Program-made: the position numbers and the translations under genes
DNA from: RHKX01 sp963823275
Lineage (GTDB): Bacteria > Actinomycetota > Thermoleophilia > Solirubrobacterales > 70-9
DNA length: 64,000 nt
Direction of reading: 5' to 3'
NCBI GenBank assembly: GCA_963823275.1
Contig: CAWGKW010000003.1
Span: 56,732-120,731, forward strand
Notes under the pieces: generated by a model
The model's input: only the letters and a program-made list of their open reading frames with translations
What the model was told of the DNA's origin: nothing
Databases searched by the model: none
Shown: positions 37,831 to 46,378 of the stretch, piece after piece
Position numbering within the stretch: the stretch's first letter is position 1
How the letters are laid out: every line of letters starts with the position of its first letter

Positions 37831-39318
37831 GTGCCGCCCTCCCCTCGAAAGCTCGTCCTGGTCGTCGTCGACTCGCTCCGCTGCGACATGCTCCTGCGCG
37901 CGGTCGAGGCCGGCGACGCGCCGACGTTCAAGAAGCTGATCGATCGCGGGGAGCTGGTCGGCGACTGCGTCTCCTCCTTCCCGTCGGTGACGCCCGTCTG
38001 CACGTCGGAGATCTGCACCGGGGCACGACCCGACCGCCACCTGATCCCGGGTATGAACTGGTACCTCCGCGCCGAGCAACGCTACGTCGAGTACGGCTCG
38101 TCGTTCGAGGCCACCCGCGCGTTCGGCCTCTTTCGCTCGCTCTACGACACCGTCTACAACCTCAACATGGGGCATCTCAATCACGAGACCCTGACCCTGT
38201 TCGAGCGCCTCGCCGACGCCGGCCTGCGAACCGCCGGCACGCCGTTTCTGATCTACCGCGGCCGCACCCGCCATGAGGTCGGGCTCGAGGGGCTGCTCAA
38301 GCGCTTCGCCAGCGCAGCCAAGTTCCACCACGCGGTCTGGGGACCGGAGCAGCTCTTCTACGGTGAGCTCTACTCCTCTCAGAAGGTCGACGCCAAACCG
38401 ACCTTCGCCCGGCCCGCCACCCGCGACGCCTACTCCGCCGCGGCCGCCCGCATCCTCGTCGCCGAGGATCTCTACGACTTCCTGCTCTTCTCCCTGCCCG
38501 ACAACGACTACTACTCCCACCGCGACGGCCCCTACGGGACCCAGGAGTCGATCGCCCTCGCCGACGACGCCCTCGCCGAGCTCGTCGACGCTCACGGCGG
38601 CATCGACCCGTTTCTCGCCCTCAACGGCGTGATCGTCGTCGCCGACCATGCTCAGAGCGCGGTGGACCAGCCGATCAATCTGCAGGAGGACCTGGCCGGG
38701 CGCTGGCAGATCCTGCAACCGAACGCGGAGCTCTCGAGCGAGGACGAGCTCGCGGTCGGCCCGAGCGGGCGGGGTGCCGGGGTCTGGATCCTTCCCCAGG
38801 GCAGTCGCCACGCCTCCCTGGCCGCCGACGTCCGAGCTCACCTCGAGCTCGAGGTCGAGGCCGTGGACCTGGTCGCCTGGCTCGGCGACGATCGGGGACG
38901 GGCACACGTGCGCGGCGCCGGCAGCGAGCTCCGCTTTCACGCCGATCCCGCCGGCGACGTCCGCGATCGCCGCGGTCGGAGCTGGACGGTCGATGGCGAT
39001 CCCAACGCGCTCGGCGGCCGGATCGAGGACGGACTGCTCGTCGCCGACGACTACCCCGACGCTCTCTCACGCCTCTGGGCCGCCCTCCGAAACCCCAACG
39101 CAGCCGACATCCTCGTCAGCCTCGCACCCGATTGGGAGTGCGTGGACTGGGGGGGAGGCGACCACATTCCCGGCGGCAGTCACGGGTCGCTGCTGGCAAC
39201 CGACTCGCTGGGGACCCTGCTCACGGTCGGCCTCGACGGCGAGCGGCCCGAACGGGAGCAGTGGGCGATCAGCGACGTCTACGCACTGGTCGAGGGCCAT
39301 TTCGGCCTGGAGATCTAG
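37831..39318 (+). CDS. Alkaline-phosphatase-superfamily phosphodiesterase/nucleotide pyrophosphatase-like protein
   Basis: 495 aa from GTG 37831. Metal and nucleophile motifs are in place: LVVVDSLRCD, SSFPSVTPVCTS (Thr nucleophile region), LFSLPDNDYYSHRDG and VIVVADHAQS; a C-terminal GGSHGSLLATDS supplies another His. No signal peptide is evident. Type I phosphodiesterase/NPP fold is likely; the substrate (lipid, sugar nucleotide or polyprenol phosphate) is unknown. The next gene, GtrA, starts 9 nt later, which hints at a surface-glycan context. Confidence 0.85.
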   Translation: MPPSPRKLVLVVVDSLRCDMLLRAVEAGDAPTFKKLIDRGELVGDCVSSFPSVTPVCTSEICTGARPDRHLIPGMNWYLRAEQRYVEYGSSFEATRAFGLFRSLYDTVYNLNMGHLNHETLTLFERLADAGLRTAGTPFLIYRGRTRHEVGLEGLLKRFASAAKFHHAVWGPEQLFYGELYSSQKVDAKPTFARPATRDAYSAAAARILVAEDLYDFLLFSLPDNDYYSHRDGPYGTQESIALADDALAELVDAHGGIDPFLALNGVIVVADHAQSAVDQPINLQEDLAGRWQILQPNAELSSEDELAVGPSGRGAGVWILPQGSRHASLAADVRAHLELEVEAVDLVAWLGDDRGRAHVRGAGSELRFHADPAGDVRDRRGRSWTVDGDPNALGGRIEDGLLVADDYPDALSRLWAALRNPNAADILVSLAPDWECVDWGGGDHIPGGSHGSLLATDSLGTLLTVGLDGERPEREQWAISDVYALVEGHFGLEI

Positions 39319-39327
39319 GATCGCAGC

Positions 39328-39813
39328 GTGCCGGCCGACCTGAATATGCCCCCGACCCGTTGGGAGGCGGCCGCCAACCGGGCGTGGGCGGTCATCCGCC
39401 GGGTCCACCTCGGGACGAGGAAGCCCGGCAACTGGCTGCAGCTGTTTCACTTCGCCGTCGTCGGCGGGAGCGGCTACGTCGTCAACCTGATCGTCTTCTC
39501 GCTGCTGACCGAGCTGACCGGGCTCAACCACCTGCTCGCCGCGATCGGTGCGTTCATCGTCGCGGTCACCAACAACTTCCTGCTCAACCGCCACTGGACG
39601 TTCCGCCGGCAGGGCTCGGCTGAATCCCATGCCGGCTTTCAGGCCGCTCGGTTCTTCACCGTCAGCCTGGTCGGGCTGGGCGTGAACCTCGCGGTTCTCG
39701 AGCTGCTCGTCTCCTCAGCCGGCCTGGCCGAGCTGCCGAGCCAGGCGATCGCCGTCGCGGTGGCGATGCCCGTCAACTTCATCGGCAACAAGCTCTGGAC
39801 CTTCGACCGTTGA
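39328..39813 (+). CDS. GtrA family membrane protein
   Basis: 161 aa with four hydrophobic segments: FAVVGGSGYVVNLIVFSLL, LLAAIGAFIVAVTNNFLLNR, FTVSLVGLGVNLAVLELLV and AIAVAVAMPVNFIGNKLWTF. The NNFLLNRHWTF and NFIGNKLWTF motifs are diagnostic. GtrA proteins are thought to move undecaprenyl-phosphate-linked sugars across the membrane. Confidence 0.92.
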   Translation: MPADLNMPPTRWEAAANRAWAVIRRVHLGTRKPGNWLQLFHFAVVGGSGYVVNLIVFSLLTELTGLNHLLAAIGAFIVAVTNNFLLNRHWTFRRQGSAESHAGFQAARFFTVSLVGLGVNLAVLELLVSSAGLAELPSQAIAVAVAMPVNFIGNKLWTFDR

Positions 39814-39843
39814 GCCCAGCCGCGCGGCTGCCATAGTTAGGGC

Positions 39844-40047
39844 ATGGTGAATTTCAAGAAACTCTCTGATCGGGCCAAGAAGGCCAAGGACCTCGTCGAC
39901 CAGCATGGCGGCACCGAGATGCTCAAGGACAAGGCGACCCGGATGAAGGCCGCCACCGCGGGCAAGGGCTCGGTGTCGGACAAGGCAAAGGCCGCGGCCG
40001 ACGTCGCGCGCGACAAGCCGAAGTCGGGGCCGGAGACAGGGCAATAG
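39844..40047 (+). CDS. Small Lys-rich helical protein (Rv0909/MT0933-antitoxin-like)
   Basis: 67 aa, MVNFKKLSDRAKKAKDLVDQ followed by HGGTEMLKDKATRM and SVSDKAKAAADVARDK. No Cys, no membrane segment, very Lys/Ala/Asp-rich, amphipathic helices predicted by eye. It resembles the small actinobacterial proteins annotated as putative antitoxins, but no partner toxin is adjacent. Confidence 0.65.
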   Translation: MVNFKKLSDRAKKAKDLVDQHGGTEMLKDKATRMKAATAGKGSVSDKAKAAADVARDKPKSGPETGQ

Positions 40048-40057
40048 GCGCCTTGGG

Positions 40058-41896
40058 GTGCCCCCGCTCGGCGTGAGACGCCGGGGGTCGATCGTCTGCG
40101 CCGCCCTGGTCGCGGTGCTGCTCGGCCTGGGACTCGCCGCCGCCGCGGCGGCGGCGTCGGGCACCGCGGGGTCGGGCACGAGCCCCCCTCCGGCAACCGA
40201 GTCCGAGGTGGAGATACCCGCCTCCGGCGGCCTGACCGCGGTCCCCAGCGGCTACCCCGACAGGCCCGCCGACTACACGATCACCCCCGAGCAGGCACTC
40301 GAGGCAGCCGACCAGGACCCCAAGATCATCGCCCGCAAGGACGAACTGACCTCGAGCGACCAGCTGACCGCGTCGATCAGCGCCGAGGCGGTCCGGGTCT
40401 GGGAGGTGGGGTACTACCTGGACGGCGACAAGGTCAATCTGGTCATCGTGGACGGCGAGACCGGTGAGGCGACCGAGTCATGGACCGGCTCGGCGACCAA
40501 CTGGCCGATGGCCCGCGGCAAGTCGGGGCAGTTCGGCCATATCCTCAACGCCCCCTACGTCTGGATCCCGCTCGCGCTGATCTTCCTGCTCGGGCTCTGG
40601 GACTTCCGTCGCTGGCGCAAGTGGGTCCACCTCGACCTCGCGGTCCTGCTCAGCTTCGGGATCAGCCAGGCATTCTTCAACGCGGCCGAGATCGGGGTCT
40701 CCGTGCCGCTTCAGTACCCGCCGCTCGCCTACCTGCTGATCCGCATGCTCTGGGTCGGCTTCCGCGGCCACGGCCGCGACGGCGGGGCGGGGGAGGGATT
40801 GCGGCCCAGCATGCCCGTCTGGCTGATGACGACGGCCGTGGTCGCTCTGCTGATCCTGCGTCTGGCCGGAAACCTGTTCGACTCGGGGGTGATCGACGTC
40901 GGCTACGCCGGCGTGATCGGCGCCGACAAGATCACCGACGCCCAGCCGATCTACGACGACTCCTTCCCCGAGGACAATCCGACCGGCGACACCTATGGCC
41001 CGGCCAACTACTTCGCCTACGTCCCCTTCGAGCAGATCTTCCCCTGGAGCGGTTCCTGGGACGACCTACAGGCCGCCCACGCCGCCACGATCTTCTTCGA
41101 TCTGGCCACGATCACCGGCCTGTTCGCTCTCGGGCTGGCGCTCGTCCGTCGCCGCGGAGCCTCCCGTGGGGATGACGAGCCCTCCCAGCGGGGCGGTCGC
41201 ATCCGCCGCCGGCTCGCCTCCTGGTTTCCCGATCGGGAGGGCAACGTGGTCGGCCTCACCCTCGTCTTCGCCTGGGTCGCCTACCCCTATACGACGTTCA
41301 CGATGCAGGGCAACTCCAACGACGAGCTGATCAGCGCGCTGCTGGTCTGGAGCCTGGTCGCGTTCGCTAGTCCGATCGCCCGCGGCGGCCTGCTCGCGGT
41401 CGCCTCGCTGGCCAAGTTCGCCCCGCTGCCGCTATTCCCGCTGTATGCGGCCGGGAACCGCGGAATCCGGATCCGCACCCGCGAGGACCGCCGGGCCCTG
41501 CTCAAGCCACTCGGCCTGTTCATCGCCGGATTCGCATTCTTCGCCGCGCTCCTGCTCGCCCATCCGGCCGTCGACCCCGGCCTCGCCGACTTCTACGAGC
41601 GCACCGTCAAGACCCAGATCGACCGCGAGAGCCCCTTCAGCATCTGGGGCCAGACCGACCTCGGCTGGCTCCAGGCCGCGATCAAGATCGGCGTCGTCGC
41701 GCTCGGGATCGCGGTCGCGTTCTTTCCCTGGCGGCGAACGCTGATTCAGATCGCCGCCCTCAGCGCCGCCCTGATCATCGGCGTCGAGATCACCCTGGAG
41801 CACTGGTTCTACCTCTACATCCCCTGGTTCCTCGGCGCGATGTTGCTGGTCATGGTCGCCCGCGACCCCGACGACGTCTCGGCCGACTCGAACTAA
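40058..41896 (+). CDS. Large polytopic membrane protein, possible GT-C-like glycosyltransferase
   Basis: 612 aa from GTG 40058 (GTG 40073 possible). A signal-anchor is followed by an extracytoplasmic domain of about 140 aa (EQALEAADQDPKIIARKDEL, PepSY-like character) and about ten membrane segments. External loops contain DAQPIYDDSFPEDNP and TYGPANYFAYVPFEQIFP, patterns common in polyprenol-phosphate-sugar-dependent enzymes. YTTFTMQGNSNDELISAL recalls the DUF2029/GT87-type membrane glycosyltransferases. Function is inferred weakly. Confidence 0.7.
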   Translation: MPPLGVRRRGSIVCAALVAVLLGLGLAAAAAAASGTAGSGTSPPPATESEVEIPASGGLTAVPSGYPDRPADYTITPEQALEAADQDPKIIARKDELTSSDQLTASISAEAVRVWEVGYYLDGDKVNLVIVDGETGEATESWTGSATNWPMARGKSGQFGHILNAPYVWIPLALIFLLGLWDFRRWRKWVHLDLAVLLSFGISQAFFNAAEIGVSVPLQYPPLAYLLIRMLWVGFRGHGRDGGAGEGLRPSMPVWLMTTAVVALLILRLAGNLFDSGVIDVGYAGVIGADKITDAQPIYDDSFPEDNPTGDTYGPANYFAYVPFEQIFPWSGSWDDLQAAHAATIFFDLATITGLFALGLALVRRRGASRGDDEPSQRGGRIRRRLASWFPDREGNVVGLTLVFAWVAYPYTTFTMQGNSNDELISALLVWSLVAFASPIARGGLLAVASLAKFAPLPLFPLYAAGNRGIRIRTREDRRALLKPLGLFIAGFAFFAALLLAHPAVDPGLADFYERTVKTQIDRESPFSIWGQTDLGWLQAAIKIGVVALGIAVAFFPWRRTLIQIAALSAALIIGVEITLEHWFYLYIPWFLGAMLLVMVARDPDDVSADSN

Positions 41897-41906
41897 CTGA
41901 CCTAGT

Positions 41907-41930
41907 GACCCTGGTAAGATGACCAGGGTC
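41907..41930 (+). promoter_or_regulatory. Operator/promoter of vapBC: 9-bp inverted repeat abutting the ATG
   Basis: GACCCTGGT and ACCAGGGTC are perfect 9-bp arms with a 6-nt spacer; the repeat ends exactly at the antitoxin ATG 41931. TAAGAT (41915-41920), inside the repeat, is a good -10 and would place the transcription start at or next to the ATG, giving a leaderless mRNA under direct autorepression. Confidence 0.7.
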
Positions 41931-42149
41931 ATGAAGGTGACGGCAACCCAGTTCAAGGCGCGATGCCTGGCCTTGCTCGACGAGGTATCCGACTCGGGCT
42001 CGGAGCTGACGATCACCAAGCGCGGCAGGCCCGTCGCTCTCGTCACGCCCGTCCACCCCGAGGCTTCGCTCGCCGGCACCGTCACCCAGCTGGTCAGCGA
42101 TGACGAGCTGATCAGGCCGATCGATCAGCCCTGGGATGCCGACGATTGA
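41931..42149 (+). CDS. Type II antitoxin, Phd/YefM-VapB family
   Basis: 72 aa from ATG 41931. MKVTATQFKARCLALLDEVS and LTITKRGRPVALVTPV are the Phd/YefM DNA-binding fold; the C-terminal IRPIDQPWDADD is the toxin-binding tail. Neutralises the PIN toxin next door and should repress via the inverted repeat at 41907-41930. Its TGA overlaps the toxin TTG. Confidence 0.92.
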   Translation: MKVTATQFKARCLALLDEVSDSGSELTITKRGRPVALVTPVHPEASLAGTVTQLVSDDELIRPIDQPWDADD

Positions 42150-42538
42150 AGGTCGTCCTCGACACCCATGCATGGATCTGGTGGGTGGCGGACTCAAAGC
42201 GACTCAGCGTCCCCGCCGCCAGGGCGATCGAGGCGGCCGAGAGCATCGGCATCTCCGCGATTTCCTGCTGGGAGGTCGCGATGCTGATCGGCAAGGGCCG
42301 GATCGCGATCGATCGTCCAGTCGAGCGGTGGATCCGCCAGGCACTCGCCCGCCCCGGCGTCCAGGCCTTGCCGCTCGGCCCGCAGGTCGCCACCGCCGCG
42401 GGAATGCTCGACTCGGCCGAGTTCCCCGGAGATCCCGCGGATCGCTTCGTCTACGCCACTGCCCGGGCGAGCGGCTCGACCCTCCTGACCCGGGATCGGG
42501 CGCTGCGGGACTACGACCCGCGCGGGACCCTCTGGTGA
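42146..42538 (+). CDS. vapC: PIN-domain ribonuclease toxin (VapC)
   Basis: 130 aa from TTG 42146. Acidic PIN residues: LDTHAWIWW (Asp 5), SAISCWEVAML (Glu), FPGDPADRFVYATAR (Asp pair) and LLTRDRALR. Metal-dependent RNase of a vapBC module. Intact in length and motifs. Confidence 0.93.
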   Translation: MKVVLDTHAWIWWVADSKRLSVPAARAIEAAESIGISAISCWEVAMLIGKGRIAIDRPVERWIRQALARPGVQALPLGPQVATAAGMLDSAEFPGDPADRFVYATARASGSTLLTRDRALRDYDPRGTLW

Positions 42539-42572
42539 GCCCCACACCTCGTGGATCGAGCGCCGCGAACGC

Positions 42573-42995
42573 TCAGTCGGTGAACGGGTAGTCGATGGTC
42601 GTGCCCTGACAGACGAGCGTCTTCCGCTTGGAGATCTTGACCTTGCGTTTCGGCGCGCTGACGACGGCCTTCGTGAACGGTCCCGCGCTGGTCACCTCGG
42701 CTGAGTCGCGGACGCCGAGCCAACCTCCGTTGTCGGAGGTGCGAGCGGTGTCGATCGGGATCAAGCCGCCGGCCCCACGTTCGTAGCTGATCGAGACGCG
42801 CCGGTTCCCCACGCACCGTGGATCCTCCGATCTCAGCTCACCGAGGACGAAGAGCTCGTCCGGCGAGGAGGTGACCGTGTAGATCGCCAGTTCGGTCGGA
42901 GCCTTCACCGCGCTCCCGGCCTGCGCGGCCGGGGCGAGACACGCGGTCAGGGCGGCGGCGGCCGCCAGCCCGATCAGGAGGGGGCGCCGGCTCAC
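42573..42995 (-). CDS. Secreted protein, tandem paralogue B
   Basis: About 140 aa from GTG 42995, which overlaps the upstream paralogue stop (GTGA). Signal peptide (LLIGLAAAAALTACLAPAAQA), then a beta-rich domain with RSEDPRCVGNRRVSISYERG, IDTARTSDNGGWLGV, VVSAPKRKVK and a second Cys in KTLVCQG. The two Cys probably form a disulfide. Similar to secreted actinobacterial domains of unknown role. Confidence 0.8.
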   Translation of the reverse strand: MSRRPLLIGLAAAAALTACLAPAAQAGSAVKAPTELAIYTVTSSPDELFVLGELRSEDPRCVGNRRVSISYERGAGGLIPIDTARTSDNGGWLGVRDSAEVTSAGPFTKAVVSAPKRKVKISKRKTLVCQGTTIDYPFTD

Positions 42996-43414
42996 AGAAC
43001 TCCCTGCTTGTCCTTGCCGCAGGTCAGCTGCTTGCCGTTCACCTCGACGGTGCGGGGCGCCAGCTTGTAGACCGCCGCGGTGAAGCCGATGAAGGCGCTG
43101 CTGTCGCCGCGAACGAGCCAGCCGCCGTTCTTGGAGGTGCGAGCCAGGTCGAACACAGTCGAGCCCTCTGGGCTCTTCACGATGAGCTTGACCTGTCGGT
43201 TGGCGAGGCACCGCTCTTCCTCGGTGATCACGGTGCCGAAGCCGACCACGGTCCCAGGGTCGATCTGCGAGGTGGCGAACACGTTCAGCTCAGAGGGGGT
43301 GGTCTTTCCGGCCGCCGGTACCTGGGCGGCGGCTGCCGAGAGGGAGACGGCGGCGGCGGCCAGGGCGAAGGCTGCAACCCTTGCCGGTCTGCCCTTCGCG
43401 ACTCGTGAACTCAT
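42992..43414 (-). CDS. Secreted protein, tandem paralogue A
   Basis: About 140 aa from ATG 43414. Signal peptide (FALAAAAVSLSAAAAQVPAA) and the same domain as the next gene: ITEEERCLANRQVKLIVKS, FDLARTSKNGGWLVRG, YKLAPRTVEV, KQLTCGKD. Shared pattern C-x2-NR-x-V, ARTS-x-NGGW and a late Cys shows tandem duplication. Function unknown. Confidence 0.8.
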   Translation of the reverse strand: MSSRVAKGRPARVAAFALAAAAVSLSAAAAQVPAAGKTTPSELNVFATSQIDPGTVVGFGTVITEEERCLANRQVKLIVKSPEGSTVFDLARTSKNGGWLVRGDSSAFIGFTAAVYKLAPRTVEVNGKQLTCGKDKQGVL

Positions 43415-43452
43415 GGTCCCAAGCCTCTCACATTCACCCCAATCGCGCCGCA

Positions 43453-45609
43453 CTACGCCACCATCCGCTCGCCGAGGCGGGAGTGGCGGTCGGTGGCGTC
43501 GGTGTTGCGGAGGGCGCGGGCGATCGCGCGGTCGTCGCCGGCGAGGATGCAGAGCTTCTGAGCGCGGGTGATCGCGGTGTAGAGGAGGTTGCGGGAGAGC
43601 AGTTGGGGGGCGTGGCTGGAATGGAGGCAGACGATCACCGCCGGCACCTCGATTCCCTGCGCCTTGTGGACGGAGGTGCAGAACGCTCCCCGCAGCGATC
43701 GCGCCTCGCGGAAGGGCAGGGCGATGAAGTCGCCGAGGTCGGTCTCGAGCCGGAGCTCGGAGCGCGTATCGTCGACGGAGTCGATCACGAAGATCGTCCC
43801 GTTGGTGATCTGCAACTCGGGAATCCCGCGGGTGGTGATCACCTTCTCACCGATCCGAAAGCGCCCCTCGAGCACGCGCTCGGCCGAGCCGCAGAGCACG
43901 TCGCGCATCCGCGCGTGGAGGGCGTCGATCCCGAGCGGGCCGCGGTACATGGGGGAGAGGATCTGCACCTGCCGGACCGGGTCGAAGCCGAACTCCGCCG
44001 GGATCCGCTCGGTGGCCATCGTGATCACGTCCTCGGCCAGCGCGTCGGCGGTCGAGCGACTGTGGCGGAAGAAGTCGTGGATCTCCTCGTCGGCGCCGCC
44101 GGTCCTCGGCTCCCGTCGTGGCGCCTCGCCGACCCGGATCGAGTGCGCCGCGCCGACGATCATCGAGCGGCGCGCCTGACGGAAGACGTGCTCGAGTCGC
44201 ACGGTCGGCGCGATCTCCGCCTCGATCAGCTCGCAGAAGGGCTTGCCGGGCCCGACGGGGGGGAGTTGGTCGACGTCGCCGATCAGCACGAGGTGGGTCT
44301 TCGCCGCGATCCCGGCGATCAGGTGACGGCAGATCTCCAGCGACAGCATCGAGGCCTCGTCGACGATCACGAGGTCGGCGTCGATCGGCGAGTCCTCGTC
44401 CTTGCCGGGGATCTCGCCCGGAATCCACTCGAGCGCCTTGTGGATCGTGGAGGCGGGCGCCCCCTCGGTCGCCTCGGTGAGCCGCCTCGCCGCCCGCCCG
44501 GTCGGGGCCAGGAGGCGGATCTTCAGGTCCCGCGTCTCGGCCATCAGCGTCAGCGCGTGGGTCAGATGGGTCTTGCCGGTGCCGGGCCCGCCGGTGATCA
44601 CCGAGAGCCTCCGGGTCAGGGCGTTCGTGACCGCCTCCTCCTGCTGATCGGTGAGATCCCCCATCTCGCCGGGCAGCGGCGGCTTGCTCCACGCCGGCTC
44701 CGAGCGTGCCATCCCCGCCAGTGCCGCGGCGAGCCAGCGCTCGGCCCGGTGGGTCCATTCGCGGTAGATCAGCCCGTCCTCGATCTCGATCCCCTCGGCG
44801 CTCTCGAGGTGGGCGAACGACGGCTCGGTCCCGAGCAGCTCGCGGATCGCCGCGATCAGCTCCGCCTTCGGCAGATGGGTGTGGCCCCGGCCCTCGGCCT
44901 CCCGCAGGGCGTGGATCGCGGCGGCCCTGGTCCTCGACCGCCCTCCCGGCTCGACCCCGTTGTCGACCGCGAGCCGGTCGGCGCCGTGGAACCCGATGCC
45001 GGCGATCTCGGTCAGTGAGTACGGGTCCTCGAGCACCATCTCGCTGGCCGCCGATCCATGAAGGGCGATCACCTCGCCGACGTGGCGGGCCAATCCGTAT
45101 GGGGCGAGCAGGGTGTAGAGCCTGCGCTCGGCCCGCCGCTCGGTCCATTCGTCGGCCGCCTTGGAGGCGGTCACCGGGCCCACCCCCCGCAACGATCCGA
45201 AGACACCCTCCGGATCGCGGTCGATCACGTCGAAGATCTCGTCTCCATGCTCGGCCACCAGCTCCTCCGCCCGCTTGCGGCCGATCCCCGGCAGCGAGCG
45301 CAGGTAGCGGCGCGCGCCCTCGGCCCCGACCGGGTCCAGCGGCTGCGCCTCCCGCGCGCTGATCTGCAGGCCGTGGCGGGAGTGGTGTTCGACGGTGCCG
45401 ATCAGGAGCGCCCGTTCCTCCTCCTCGAGGTGGGCGAGCGGCCCGACGGCCGGCATAGCGGTCCCGTCGGCGAGCGTCACCTCGGCCACCGCGAAGGCGC
45501 CGTCCTCGCTGACGAAGCGGAAGAACTCGACCTGGACCTCGCCCTCGAACGGATCACCGGAGGCCGGCCCGGCGTCGAGCAACGCTTCCTGGGAGTTGGT
45601 CACGGTCAC
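43453..45609 (-). CDS. recD2: RecD2-type ATP-dependent DNA helicase
   Basis: About 718 aa from GTG 45609 (an ATG 12 codons upstream is possible). N-terminal OB/HhH region with SLPGIGRKRAEELVAEHG, then helicase motifs: ITGGPGTGKTHLTHAL (I), LLAPTGRAARRL (Ia), VDEASMLSL (II), LIGDVDQLPPVGPG (III), and VHKAQGIEVPAVIVCL and RNLLYTAITRAQ (V-VI). RecD2 is a 5'-3' helicase not bound to RecBC; involved in repair or replication fork processing. Confidence 0.94.
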   Translation of the reverse strand: MTVTNSQEALLDAGPASGDPFEGEVQVEFFRFVSEDGAFAVAEVTLADGTAMPAVGPLAHLEEEERALLIGTVEHHSRHGLQISAREAQPLDPVGAEGARRYLRSLPGIGRKRAEELVAEHGDEIFDVIDRDPEGVFGSLRGVGPVTASKAADEWTERRAERRLYTLLAPYGLARHVGEVIALHGSAASEMVLEDPYSLTEIAGIGFHGADRLAVDNGVEPGGRSRTRAAAIHALREAEGRGHTHLPKAELIAAIRELLGTEPSFAHLESAEGIEIEDGLIYREWTHRAERWLAAALAGMARSEPAWSKPPLPGEMGDLTDQQEEAVTNALTRRLSVITGGPGTGKTHLTHALTLMAETRDLKIRLLAPTGRAARRLTEATEGAPASTIHKALEWIPGEIPGKDEDSPIDADLVIVDEASMLSLEICRHLIAGIAAKTHLVLIGDVDQLPPVGPGKPFCELIEAEIAPTVRLEHVFRQARRSMIVGAAHSIRVGEAPRREPRTGGADEEIHDFFRHSRSTADALAEDVITMATERIPAEFGFDPVRQVQILSPMYRGPLGIDALHARMRDVLCGSAERVLEGRFRIGEKVITTRGIPELQITNGTIFVIDSVDDTRSELRLETDLGDFIALPFREARSLRGAFCTSVHKAQGIEVPAVIVCLHSSHAPQLLSRNLLYTAITRAQKLCILAGDDRAIARALRNTDATDRHSRLGERMVA

Positions 45610-45648
45610 TCCGGCGAGCCTAGGAGGGACCGCGGCGCAGGGCAAATC

Positions 45649-46047
45649 TCACGGCCGCAGCGTGCGGAATCCGGCGGCCTCGAAGTCGTCGTCGAAGGCG
45701 AGGGCGATGTCGATCCCACGCTCGCGCATCACCTCGAAGCTGACCGCGTCGACGAAGGAATACTCGCGCTCGTCGTGGCGGAGCAGCCAGTCGAATGCGC
45801 GTTCCTCGACTTCGGAAGCGACCTCGAGAACTCGGTAGCGGGGACTGTTCCGGATCGCGTTGAGCACTCGGATGGCAGCTCCGTGTCCCAGCCTTCGGTT
45901 GACGAGCGTCCAGCACTCACCGGCGACGTGGTTCGTCGTGTAGAGGGCCTCCCCGACAATCTCCCGCTGCAACAGATCCGCTTTCTGGTGTTGCCGATCC
46001 CGAAGGTCTGCGAGAGCGAACAGAAACGAAGTGTCTACGAAGACCAT
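45649..46047 (-). CDS. PIN-domain toxin
   Basis: 132 aa. VFVDTSFLFALADLRD (Asp 4), GECWTLVNRRLG (Glu), YSFVDAVSFEVMRE (Asp) and AFDDDFEAAGF carry the PIN acidic set. It overlaps the upstream RHH antitoxin by 13 nt. VapC-like RNase. Confidence 0.9.
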   Translation of the reverse strand: MVFVDTSFLFALADLRDRQHQKADLLQREIVGEALYTTNHVAGECWTLVNRRLGHGAAIRVLNAIRNSPRYRVLEVASEVEERAFDWLLRHDEREYSFVDAVSFEVMRERGIDIALAFDDDFEAAGFRTLRP

Positions 46048-46274
46048 TCCGACCTGTAGATGATCTCGTCATGGTTCTCGGCGTCGTTTCCACCCGGGCC
46101 CGAAAACGCTCCGATGATGTCGAAGATGGGGTCCTCCTCGAGCGGGGGCAGTGAATCAATTCCATCCCGCAGACACCTCCGCACGATCTCCGCCTTCGAC
46201 ACCCCCTCAGACGTCGCGGCACGACCGAGCTCCCGGTCGAGTTCGGGCTCCAACGAGATCTGCAGCCTCTTCAT
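46035..46274 (-). CDS. Ribbon-helix-helix antitoxin
   Basis: 79 aa from ATG 46274 (TTG 46283 possible). MKRLQISLEPELDRELGRAA and GVSKAEIVRRCLRDGIDSL form an RHH/CopG fold; the acidic C-terminus should wrap the PIN toxin encoded next. Likely autoregulated through the inverted repeat at 46284-46313. Confidence 0.87.
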   Translation of the reverse strand: MKRLQISLEPELDRELGRAATSEGVSKAEIVRRCLRDGIDSLPPLEEDPIFDIIGAFSGPGGNDAENHDEIIYRSEWSS

Positions 46275-46283
46275 CCGGGCCAA

Positions 46284-46313
46284 GTTACATCACTTCCTGA
46301 TACGTGATGTAAC
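46284..46313 (-). promoter_or_regulatory. Operator of RHH/PIN module: 10-bp perfect inverted repeat
   Basis: GTTACATCAC and GTGATGTAAC flank a 10-nt spacer. The repeat begins 10 nt upstream of ATG 46274 and touches the alternative TTG. One helical turn per half-site fits an RHH dimer pair. Confidence 0.7.
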
Positions 46314-46378
46314 CAGGATGTGCCGATTCCGTCAAGGAATCCAGCCGATTCAAGCGACCACGCCCGAAACGGCCCGAG

